Positions 10,193 through 19,745 of a stretch of DNA of 64,000 nucleotides are shown here, piece after piece (within the stretch, counting starts at the first letter, position 1; each line of letters starts with the position of its first letter). Both the position numbers and the translations under genes were made by a program. A model generated the notes under the pieces. That model searched no databases. It worked only from the letters and a program-made list of their open reading frames with translations, and had not been told where the DNA came from. Origin of the DNA: Myoxocephalus aenaeus. Its lineage: Eukaryota; Chordata; Actinopteri; Perciformes; Cottidae. The stretch is taken from positions 1,064,501 through 1,128,500 of the forward strand of contig JBAMJR010000083.1 in NCBI GenBank assembly GCA_038501785.1, given 5' to 3'.

Positions 10193-12550
10193 CTGGGGAA
10201 GAGATGAGGTCAGTGAGTGAGGCTCATGGAGAAGAATATTCATTGCATTATAATATTTGCACAAATGATATAAGCCAGTCCTTTGTCATTGCTTTTCAAG
10301 CAGCTACATTCAAATGTGGTTTTATTTACTTTCAGAAGAGTCTGAGGACCAATGAGATCGCAGGATCTCGGAACTCTGGTCTTGTTTCTCAATGTGGAGA
10401 CACTAATACTGGTCGGTATTAGTGTCTCCACATTGTTTAATGTTTATTGCAAAACTTATTGAAATGAACTTATTGCACATATTGAACCTGGAACTAACAA
10501 AGCTTAAGTTATTGCCTATAAAAACAACATTAAACGTTAAATACATGAAACATCTGTTACATTCATTTCTTATGGCTCTATCTGCAGCTTTTCCAGAGTC
10601 ATTTCTAATGAAGACATTTCTCCACAGGCCAACAACAGCCAAAACATAATTTCCTCCAAAGAAAAACCAAACATGCCCGTGGTTCTAGAAAAGAAGGGCA
10701 AAGAGGAAACGTACATTAAAGCTCAGTTTGCTGCTCTGTGATGCTCACTAGTCTAAGCCAGAAGAAATCCTCAGGATTGAGTGTTAAGGAGCTTACGGAC
10801 ATATTAAAACTCAACGTTTAAGAAAAACCACACGCCTCTTCTCACAAGGGTACTGCTACGGTACTTTAGCACTTTAAATGAATTAAATCCCATCCTGTGG
10901 ATGAGGAGACAGCACAGTCTTAGTTTAGAAAACACACGTCGTGTTTATAAGTTAAAACTTCCTCTGAGTCGGTTGATAACATTTCACCACGTGGTTTCCT
11001 TCCCTCACACTAAATATATTCAGTCAATCAGTTTATCAAAATTATTAGGAAAGTACTATCTATGAGATTGGTTTATATGCATGTGTTATTACACGACATC
11101 AGCATCACTGCCTGCAGTGTTTAAACGCATTGAAAGACTCATATCATCGGTGATTATTCCATAAATGGTCCCAATCCACCATCTGCCCACTAAATCAGTC
11201 GTACAACATCAAAATGCCAACTGGTAACTTTCCATATCTGGACATGGACATTGCCTCCAATCTTCCAGAGCGGTTCCACCTTAACGTCATCCCCATCAGA
11301 GACTTAAGCTGCTGGATAATTAACCGTCTCCTTCACCCAGAACCAACTATTCATTCTCCCCCTGCGCTGTCCAGCCAACACCAACGTGTTCAATGCACTG
11401 GACTCACTCACCAGTCTACTAGAAAAACTAACTACCAAGAAGTACACTTGCCACACTACAGCGTAGAGGTTTGATTCCTCCAATATGACTTTGCCGTATC
11501 CACACAGTTATTTAGTCAGTAGCCTTCCTTTCTATAACCTTTGGCCTTCGCTCACCTAAAACATCATTTCAGTCATTGAAACGGAGTTCTGAATGTAAAT
11601 GATGTAAATGTTTTGATGTCCATTTTGAAAAGCCATCTGCAGCGGTTTGATGTGTGATCTATTTATTTTTCATAAACTGCAAGCGAATGTGTTAAGAAAA
11701 CAAACACTGATAATCTATGAAACAATATGGACCTAAAGGATATAATATGTGATCTAAATGATCATTTATTGGATTCTGAAAAATGATCAAGTGCATCCCA
11801 ACAGAGACTCAGACCACGGGAACTATTGACCTCTAAGCACAGCTTGAATGATCCCTAGTGTGCTCTACATGTTAGGCATGTAGAGCACATGTTGCTCCTA
11901 GAGGACGTAACGGGACTGAGGCCCATGAGGAGAGAGACAGGCCTCTTGGTGGTGATGCTCCTCCAACACCGCCTAGAAACTCTAAAGAAGAAGAGGACAG
12001 CGGTGACGCATGGACACAGAGGCTTCCTCCTCTACTGGACCTCGTCTCCTTCATGTCCTGGACTCGGCAGTGCATTGTGTACGCGTCAGACCAACAACAT
12101 AACATTATGTTAACCACATTGTCATGCATCTTATTTCTATTGCAACACCAGTTGGGTTGAGCACTGAAATGTCGTCGCTGATGTAGTTTCTTTAATTTGC
12201 TTCTTTTTTTTTTTATGACAAATGCTCTCCAATCAATGACATACACAGTATAACATACAGGATAAAAGACCCGGTACCTTCTTCACAGCTCCCTGGCCAA
12301 TCAGCTTCAGCTTGCGCACGTCAGCCTGTATCTGTGAACACTGGAGCCAGGGGGTGCAGTTCTTCATGGTGGCCATTTTAAACTGTCGAGGCCCACAGCC
12401 AGCACGGGAGGAAACCCCCAGCTGGTCCTCCGTCTGGTACAAGGACTCCAGGTACAGGTAGATCAGGGCGTTGCTGAGGAGCAGAGCAGCCAGGCACAGC
12501 GCCACCACTGGAAACCCGTGGGACAGCGAGCTGCTGCCGCTCCGACCCAT
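9422..12550 (-). CDS. pomk: Protein O-mannose kinase, two coding exons (gene-level entry)
   Basis: POMK (SGK196) is an ER type II membrane kinase-like protein that phosphorylates the 6-position of O-mannose in the GalNAc-GlcNAc-mannose glycan of alpha-dystroglycan, a step required for laminin-binding matriglycan. The two exons join in phase 0 at GAVKK|VYLAEW to give 347 aa plus stop; human POMK is 350 aa. Visible: short cytosolic N-terminus, signal-anchor helix (about 14-35), luminal stem with cysteines, then a kinase-like fold with KLIGQGAVKK (glycine-loop region), KVALSQL, VVNDLDALPEADPS and GDFVAPEQLWP. The fold is atypical and lacks standard kinase motifs, as expected for POMK. It lies head to head with PAM. 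Confidence 0.93.
10193..12277 (-). other. pomk: POMK intron
   Basis: 2.1 kb intron. It holds a perfect 20 bp inverted repeat at 10390-10435 and otherwise AT-rich unique sequence. No conserved exon is seen between the two coding exons. Confidence 0.75.
10390..10435. repeat. Perfect 20 bp hairpin in the POMK intron
   Basis: Arms 10390-10409 and 10416-10435 are exact reverse complements around a 6 nt loop (TGGTCG). The arm begins CAATGTGGAGAC. No target duplication was established. Confidence 0.9.
12278..12550 (-). CDS. pomk: POMK coding exon 1 (membrane anchor and stem)
   Basis: 91 codons, starting MGRSGSSSLSHGFPVVALCL; the hydrophobic run FPVVALCLAALLLSNALIYL is the signal anchor. Then CGPRQFKMATMKNCTPWLQC and the glycine-loop equivalent LIGQGAVKK. 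Donor AAG|GTACCG at 12278. The ATG is the one 12 nt inside an acceptor-bounded exon. Confidence 0.93.
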
Positions 12551-12562
12551 GCTGCCCTCCAC
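12551..12562 (-). other. pomk: POMK 5' UTR part of coding exon 1
   Basis: On the minus strand a good acceptor (TGTTCTTTCAG) ends at 12563, so 12 nt of 5' UTR precede the ATG and a non-coding first exon must lie further upstream. I could not place it; the CpG-containing stretch at 14.2-14.65 kb is the natural place. Confidence 0.5.
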
Positions 12563-13485
12563 CTGAAAGAACACAGGAGGGAGGGGTGATACAGGTATAC
12601 GTTGCTGCTCCTCTGGTTAAAAGCTCCAAGTCTCTTCCACAGAACACACCTATGACCACACCTACACATGAAATGTCTTCTGTTGCCTGAAACCACTGAC
12701 TCACACTTTCAGGGTGTTCAAGGTCCCACGTGGCATTTTCAGAAATCCCTTGCTAGTATTGCCCTGGTGGCCGTGGAGTGAACTGCAGTCAGCAGCTGAT
12801 GAGCACGGCTGCAGTCGCACTGTTTTCTTTACATAGTTTTTGCGTGACCTTAAGCCTGAAACAATGCTGCTGAACACATTACATAGAGGACAGGAGAGGT
12901 TGTGAGTAGAGGTTAATGGAGATAGTAAGTAGAGCCTCCATCTTTGTTTGGAGTAACACAGCAGGCACATTGGCTCATGAATGTGTAAGATATTATATTG
13001 AGTACTCTTTGGGATGCAGTGTTCTGATGTACGTTTCTGGGGCTTTTATTGTGAAGGTAAAAACGGAAGGAGAGGAAATGTTCTGTTGAAGAGTGTGACG
13101 AGAATTAAAGTGGTTGCCGTCTTGTGCAAACTACGCAGCATCGGGTTGTTGTTTTAATAATAATGTGAAGTATAGACGCAAGATAAAGCCTCGGCTACAA
13201 ATGTGATTTTCTAAGTCTTTCATTTTGAAATTCAACATCAGAATATCCTAATATTGGAAGAGGTACCTTCTGAGGTGGTATGCTATCAGTATTATGTATA
13301 CGTTTCACGCAATGGAAATTACATTTTCTTTCTTGAAATACAGTTTGCATGTGGTAATTATTATTGTGTTAAGTTATCATTCATAAAAAGTATACTTTTT
13401 CACAAATTAATTTAGTTTAATTTATTAATGTATCTTTTTATTTATGTTTCTCACGTTTTAATTAATTTATCTATGATTTACAGAC
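12563..13485. other. Intergenic/5' intron of POMK
   Basis: Probably part of the intron between a non-coding POMK exon and coding exon 1. No feature recognised. Confidence 0.4.
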
Positions 13486-13920
13486 CAGGGTTCATACACA
13501 TTGTGACCAATGGATTCATGACTTTTCCAAGACTTTAAACCAAATGTCCATTACAAACATTTAGTGAAATCTGGGTGTGAACATGAAAAAGTGAGTAAAT
13601 GTAGTATTTAAACTAACAATGAGAATACAAAGCATACAGTAAACCTTAAATGACACAAATGAATGAGACAATAGTTTGATTAAAAGAATAAACATTTATA
13701 TAGATGCCTGTATGTATGCCTGCTTATATTTTGAGTCTTTCTTTTAAAAGCATATTAATTATTTCAAACTCAGCGTAAATGAACACATGAACACATGAAT
13801 ATAACACATTTACATGACTTTTACTAAACTTTGGGGATTTTATTTTTTTCAAGGACTTTCCCAGGCCTGGAAATAACCATTTAAAAATTGTCCAGGTTTT
13901 CCATGACCGTATGAACCCTG
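13486..13920 (-). mobile_element. Short TIR transposon family D, copy 1 (inverted)
   Basis: 435 bp with terminal inverted repeats CAGGGTTCATAC ... GTATGAACCCTG. Flanked by an exact 6 bp duplication ACAGAC (13480-13485 and 13921-13926). It is the reverse complement of the copies at 34321 and 57837. Confidence 0.85.
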
Positions 13921-13985
13921 ACAGACGTATTGACTGACGATCATGTTCACCGGAAGTTGGCTCTTATTTTGAAGTCGGCCCTTAC

Positions 13986-14110
13986 CGCTCTTACCGTAAT
14001 ACCGGTGTTACCATAATACCGGTGTTACCGTAATACTGGTGTTACCATAATACTGGTGTTACCGTAATACTGGTGTTACCATAATACTGGTGTTACCGTA
14101 ATACCGGTGT
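13986..14110. repeat. 17 bp tandem repeat
   Basis: About seven copies of ACCGTAATACCGGTGTT with alternation between CCGTAATACCGG and CCATAATACTGG forms (CpG to TpG/CpA type changes). Confidence 0.9.
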
Positions 14111-14229
14111 AGACGCGTACCGAGAAACAACGTGCTGGCTTGACTGCAGTAATTATACATCATGTGCCCAATGTAACGTAACGGTACTATTTTATTGACA
14201 TACAGAGCGGAGTGATCAGGTGTACGTGT

Positions 14230-14650
14230 CATCAGAAGGGGCGTGTTCAGTCCAGTTGGAGTTGTACGAACCTGTCAGTCACAGACTCGGTGTTATGCTA
14301 ATGTTGAGCTAATAAAGTTAGCCGACGATACAACGGTCTCCTAAACGTATTCTACACATACCACTACACCCAATAGAGCGGCCATGCGGGCGGGAAGGTG
14401 TGAGCTGCATGTGAGAGAATACACACTTGCGGAGGGTTACACGCGCTGACGTTTAACGACCGGCTAGCAGTTAGCTGCACAGACAGGCGGCCATGATGAC
14501 GTCCAATGAGACAACACGACACAATAACACGAGACTATTATGCACAGTAGTTCACTGACCTGTCTGTGTCGAGGAGTTCACATGTTCTGACTCCGCAGAC
14601 ACGAAAACAAGTCGTTCACTGCAACCGGATGTAGATACAAACTCTTCCGG
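14230..14650. promoter_or_regulatory. Candidate promoter region, probably POMK
   Basis: CpG frequency rises here. There are ETS-like sites (ACCGGATGT, and CTTCCGG on the other strand), a CRE-like TGACGTCC and a CCAATGAG box. It lies 1.7-2.1 kb upstream of the POMK coding exon. No initiation site can be read from sequence alone. Confidence 0.35.
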
Positions 14651-15199
14651 TCAGATTTGCAGATTAAAAGCATTATGTTGAAGGAACTTGGTAGTTGAAT
14701 ATAAATGCACCAAACTATTATGTGTCACTCCCCATTCGTGGGAACATGAACATTTATATAATAATATAATCATTTATATAATGAATATATCAATAATATA
14801 ATTATTATAATTATTATATATACTTGCTTTATATAATAGTTCCACACCTCTAAGTTCGTATTGAAGCCATCGCCACAGACCCAGTCGTTCATAGCTCACC
14901 TATCTAAGTGAATGTAGTTTATTTATGTTTTCCTTATTGTTTCATTTCCTAAATGATCACACTTTACTGTTTTGTTTTGTTGTATATATTGAGTATTTTT
15001 CATGTCTGATATTTTGTTTGATATTTTATTTTTATTTTTTTGTCTCATATGTAAGTTGCTTGCTACTGTGATAAACTGATGTATCTATCTATCTATCTAG
15101 TTTCTGGGAGCTTTACCTTTAGAGAGATGGAGCTTTTATTCTGAAAAGTGGAAGTGTGGTTGTCACTGATCATTATCGACGAGACAAGTTATCTCTTCC

Positions 15200-15560
15200 A
15201 TATCGGCGATAGAAAGACTTGGAGCGGCAGAGAACAGGTACCATTCTATCTATAATACTCTCTGTAAATGTCCGGTGAGCCAGGTTGGAAGAAGCTGAGC
15301 TTCAAACATGTCTCTGAAAGGAAGTACAGCGCAGTCGATGTTTGACATGTCACAGCACGGCGCGAGAGGATGCTAGCTAGCGCTAGCTCCCGTTAGCTCA
15401 CGCACCGTTAGGACGGCAGCCCGTCGCCCCGCTGCTACAGCGGGCTCTGCTCGCTCTGTCTCCGGGCAGCCTCACCAGCCGCACCCGGAGGGAGCCAGCG
15501 CTGCTTCAAAGATGGCTATCCGCCTCTGACGCCTCTGCCTTCACGGAGGTTTAGGCGTGA
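15200..15560. promoter_or_regulatory. CpG-rich candidate promoter / non-coding exon 1 region, possibly PAM
   Basis: GC- and CpG-dense stretch, richest at 15360-15540, in otherwise AT-rich DNA. It is 3.9 kb upstream of the first PAM coding exon, which needs a non-coding upstream exon. No clear donor was found. Confidence 0.3.
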
Positions 15561-15573
15561 CATCCAATTCATG

Positions 15574-15654
15574 ATTGTTTTTGTTTTTCCTCACGCAAAC
15601 ACACCAAGACACGAACACGTCGCGTGTGTTTGCGTGAGGAAAAAACAAAACAAT
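15574..15654. repeat. 31 bp inverted repeat (hairpin)
   Basis: Arms 15574-15604 and 15624-15654 match almost perfectly (core TTTGCGTGAGGAAAAA) around a 19 nt spacer rich in CACG. It lies at the edge of the CpG-rich stretch. Confidence 0.9.
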
Positions 15655-16018
15655 AACATACACATTGACGCAATACAATACGTTGTGTGGATTTAGGTCT
15701 ATTTTTATGACCACGTAATTCTAACTTATTACAGTTGTAAATGTTCTCACTTCGCAGATAAACACAATACTATAACGCTGCATTAAGGTGTCAGGTGGCT
15801 GTAGAAGTACATCACCGTGTGTTAGTACATCCCATAGTGTGTTCTGGTGCAGTACGTGAGGTCCTTCAGTGGAAGAGCTTGTTTCCATAGTTTCCTCTAT
15901 CTGCTCTGGCTGTGACGTCACGCTCCTCCTGTTGTTTCACCTTTCTGTGAACACGATGAGTCACCGAGGGAGCTGTCCTTTCTCTGGCGCATCACACCAT
16001 GCACAACTTGTATTAATC

Positions 16019-16535
16019 GTTCTCTATCACAGAATAAGTACTCTTGGATTGTGATGTATAGTAACGCATCTGGATACAACGTTGATTAACTGTGTGTTAA
16101 TCAACACAACCACAAGGGAGTATCTGCTTTACTCTCATCCACCTCATATTGACTATAGCTATTATCTCTAATAATGTGATATAAAACCCTATATCAAACA
16201 TACGTCAGACATGATATAAAACCCTATATCAAACATACGTCAGACATGATATAATAACCCTATATCAAACATATGTCAGACATGATATAAAACCCTATAT
16301 CAAACATACGTCAGACATGATATAATAACCCTATATCAAACATATGTTCGATATGTCTGACATGTTTGATATAGGGTTTTATATCACATTATTAGAGATA
16401 ATAGCTATAGTTAATATGCTGGATGAGATATTCCCTTGTGTTATCCACACACAGTTAATCAATGTTGTATCCAGATGCGTTACTATACAACAATGTACAT
16501 CACAATCCAAGAGTACCTATTCTGTGATAGAGAAA
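16019..16535. repeat. Foldback element with about 190 bp arms and tandem core
   Basis: Left arm about 16019-16205 and right arm about 16345-16535 are imperfect reverse complements (shared blocks TTCTCTATCACAGAATA, AGTAACGCATCTGGATACAA, TATAGCTATTATCTCTAATA). The centre (about 16195-16345) has 3-5 copies of a ~34 bp unit CATGATATAAAACCCTATAT plus CAAACATACGTCAGA. Confidence 0.85.
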
Positions 16536-17380
16536 GTAACTGTGTGTACTTATGCAGGAGGAGAGACTAGTCGACCCTCAGACAGGGAGTTAGTCATAAT
16601 CATAATCATAATGCATGGGTACTGAGGACCTGGGAGCAGAAAAGTAGGCTTTATGCTGATGGTTGATGCTGTGTTGTCAAGGTAACGGTGGAGTTATTTG
16701 ATGATGAGTGAGTGAAGGTAGTGACTGTTATCCTTGAGTATTGCAATGTGGGTTACATGTCATGTAGCCTCTGTGTTACAGTTGTAGAAGAATAAATGAT
16801 GTCTTAGTTTTAATTTCAATTCTATTTATCGTGTCCTACAGTGTGTGTTCCTTCTTGTTGTGTGTGTGTGTGTGTAACGGTGAGCAGCTCATCACACACC
16901 CAGAGACGGGCTGACAGCCAGGGAACGGCTGTTGGACCGCTCTGTGCAGACAGACACTATGCCATGAATTAACACACCTCTGTGAGTGAAACCTGTTGGT
17001 GCAGTGTGAAGAGAGACCTCACAGTCCTGTACCAGTCACCTTGTCTCTGTCACACACCTGTGCAGACCCAACCCTACACTAACAATGGATACACATCTTG
17101 GTGATGATAGTTTCAAAGTCCTTTGTCCTTCCTGAGAAGCTTAGCCCAACCCACACCTTTTGTTTAGCGGTCCTGACCAGAACCCTCTGGACTCAGAGAG
17201 TTCACTCCTCTGACCTGGACCCGACTCAGCCACATCCGGTTGTGTTTTTACCGTTATTGTAATGATTAAAGTAGTATTGCTAAGATCCAGGTTAATAGTA
17301 GTGTTTATGTTTTGGTGTCGACATCCTCTACACCCAGGACATGGTAACACCGTACACCCAGCTCCTTCGCTCCGCTCGGC
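16536..17380. other. Intergenic, no gene seen
   Basis: A short (TG)n run near 16858-16876 and otherwise unique sequence. No exon recognised. Confidence 0.4.
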
Positions 17381-17690
17381 TTCAGCCAATCGGCTTGTAG
17401 CTCCGTCACTCTTCAGCCAATCGGCTTGTAGCTTCGTCACTCTTCAGCCAATCGGCTTGTAGCTCCATCACTCTTCAGCCAATCGGCTTGTAGCTCCGTC
17501 ACTCTTCAGCCAATCGGCTTGTAGCTCCGTCACTCTTCAGCCAATCGGCTTGTAGCTCCGTCACTCTTCAGCCAATCGGCTTGTAGCTCCGTCACTCTTC
17601 AGCCAATCGGCTTGTAGCTTCGTCACTCTTCAGCCAATCGGCTTGTAGCTTCGTCACTCTTCAGCCAATCGGCTTGTAGCTCCGTCACTG
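17381..17690. repeat. 31 bp tandem repeat, 10 copies, each with a CCAAT box
   Basis: Period exactly 31 bp (unit starts 17381, 17412, 17443 ... 17660). Each unit contains CAGCCAATCGG, which fits the NF-Y consensus RRCCAATSR, followed by CTTGTAGCTYCGTCACTC. Units differ at a few positions only. It lies about 1.8 kb upstream of the PAM start codon. Confidence 0.95.
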
Positions 17691-18047
17691 AGAGCTAAAC
17701 ACTCAACAAAGTCAGACTGTTTGTGTCCTGGCTCCTGAATGGTGGAACGAGCTCCTCATTGACATCAGGACAGCAGGAAGTCTCTACATCTTCACCTGAA
17801 CTAAAACACATCTTTTGAGACTACACCTTGAATAAAGAAGGTAGCACCTAGCATCACTTAAATGTCTCTTACTGATAGCACTTTGTGGTTTAACTTTATT
17901 GAAGAAATTGTACTTTCTTGATTCTTGTTGTTCTGAGTTTGTACTCATGGTTGAATCACTTATTGTAAGTCTCTTTGGATAAAAGTGTGAGCTAAATGAA
18001 ATGTAATGGTGTGATTTATTATTGCGTTGCAGCACTAAGCTCCTCAG

Positions 18048-19113
18048 CTACACACACAGAAACACACACACAAACACACACAGAAACACACACACAAACA
18101 CACACAGAAACACACATAGAAACACACACAGAAACACACACAGAAACACACACAGAAAAACACACACAGAAACACACACAGAAACACACACACAGAAACA
18201 CACACAGAAACACACACAGAAACACACATAGAAACACACACAGAAACACACACATAGAAACACACACACAGAAACACACACACAGAAACACACACACAGA
18301 AACACACACAGAAACACACACACAGAAACACACACACAGAAACACACACACAGAAACAGACACATAGAAACACACACAGAAACACACACAGAAACACACA
18401 CAGAAACACACACACAGAAACACACACAGAAACACACATAGAAACACACACATAGAAACACACACACAGAAACACACACACAGAAACACACACACAGAAA
18501 CACACACACAGAAACACACACACAGAAACACACACACAGAAACACACACAGAAACAGACACATAGAAACAGACACAGAAACACACACAGAAACACACACA
18601 CAGAAACACACACACAGAAACACACACAGAAACAGACACATAGAAACAGACACAGAAACACACACAGAAACACACACAGAAACACACACACAGAAACACA
18701 CACAGAAACAGACACATAGAAACAGACACAGAAACACACACAGAAACACACACAGAAACACACACAGAAACAGACACATAGAAACACACACAGAAACACA
18801 CACACAGAAACACACACAGAAACAGACACATAGAAACAGACACAGAAACACACACAGAAACACACACAGAAACACACACAGAAACAGACACATAGAAACA
18901 CACACAGAAACACACACACAGAAACACACACACAGAAACACACACACAGAAACACACACACAGAAACACACACACAGAAACACACACAGAAACAGACACA
19001 TAGAAACAGACACAGAAACACACACAGAAACACACACAGAAACACACACAGAAACAGACACATAGAAACACACACAGAAACACACACAGAAACACACACA
19101 GAAACACACACAC
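18048..19113. repeat. CA-rich array, (CACACAGAAA)-like units, about 1.07 kb
   Basis: Near-continuous purine/pyrimidine-alternating CACACA separated by GAAA, with occasional ATAGAAA and GACACATAG variants. Unit length varies between about 8 and 12 bp. The long open frames across it on the minus strand (CVCFCV repeats) are artefacts of composition. Confidence 0.95.
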
Positions 19114-19276
19114 AAACAGATGGCGTGTGGAGACGTGAGCTGAAGCCGGAAGTCCAGACCGTTTGCTCGTTCCGATAAGAACAAGAGAGCCAGCAGCTCA
19201 CGCTAACAGAGCGCTGCGTTCACACGCCACACGCTAGCAGAGCTCTAGAGCTCTAGTTCTGACTACCAGAGGGAGG

Positions 19277-19382
19277 CAGACAGGTGTGCAGGTGTCCAGG
19301 TGTTTAGGTGTTTAGGTGTCCAGGTGTTTAGGTGTCCAGGTGTTTAGGTGTCCAGGTGTTTAGGTGTCCAGGTGTCCAGGTG
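19277..19382. repeat. Short tandem repeat of CAGGTGTxxAGGTGT type
   Basis: About 14 bp units of CAGGTGTTTAGGTGTC just upstream of the acceptor of the first PAM coding exon. Each unit contains CAGGTG, an E-box and also a potential CAG|GTG donor. Confidence 0.85.
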
Positions 19383-19428
19383 TTCCGGTCCTCTGTTGTG
19401 TGAATAACCCAGCGAGTCTTTCCCACAG

Positions 19429-19466
19429 GACACTGCCAGCCGGCCGCAGCAGCAACACGAGCTGTG
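19429..19466 (+). other. pam: PAM 5' UTR part of the first coding exon
   Basis: The sequence just upstream of the ATG reads as a splice acceptor (pyrimidine-rich, then CACAG, ending at 19428). This implies at least one non-coding exon further upstream, as in mammalian PAM. I could not place that exon; the CpG-rich stretch near 15.2-15.6 kb and the segment 19120-19260 are candidates. Confidence 0.55.
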
Positions 19467-19573
19467 ATGGCCAGATGCATGATGGGAGTCCCTGTGTTCT
19501 TGGCGGTGCTGCTCACCTTCACCTGCAGCAGCCACAGCCGGGGAATCCAGAGCCCTCTGTCCCGGGTCAACAG
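19467..19573 (+). CDS. pam: PAM coding exon 1 (signal peptide)
   Basis: Encodes residues 1-36. The start MARCMMGVPVFLAVLLTFTC is a typical secretory signal with a hydrophobic core, followed by a small-residue region suited to signal peptidase. The donor is CAG|GTGAGG and the exon ends in phase 2. The first ATG is chosen; another two lie at codons 5 and 6. Confidence 0.9.
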
Positions 19574-19671
19574 GTGAGGCAGGAAACACGCTTTGCTCTG
19601 GAAATAATGGGTTGGAGATGTAAAGTCTATTTATGGAAAGTTTAAGCTGTTATCATCTCTCGAGCGGGCTT

Positions 19672-19745
<74 letters not shown>

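Noticed and set aside
9737..10207. 156-codon plus-strand ORF opposite POMK exon 2
   Set aside because: Shadow of the GC-biased POMK coding frame; the minus-strand reading matches the POMK family throughout.
11214..11474. 86-codon plus-strand ORF in the POMK intron
   Set aside because: No recognised homology, antisense to POMK, and its length is within chance expectation.
18019..19201. Minus-strand ORFs of about 360-385 codons (Cys/Val/Phe repeats)
   Set aside because: Pure translation of the CA-rich array; stop codons are missing because of base composition.
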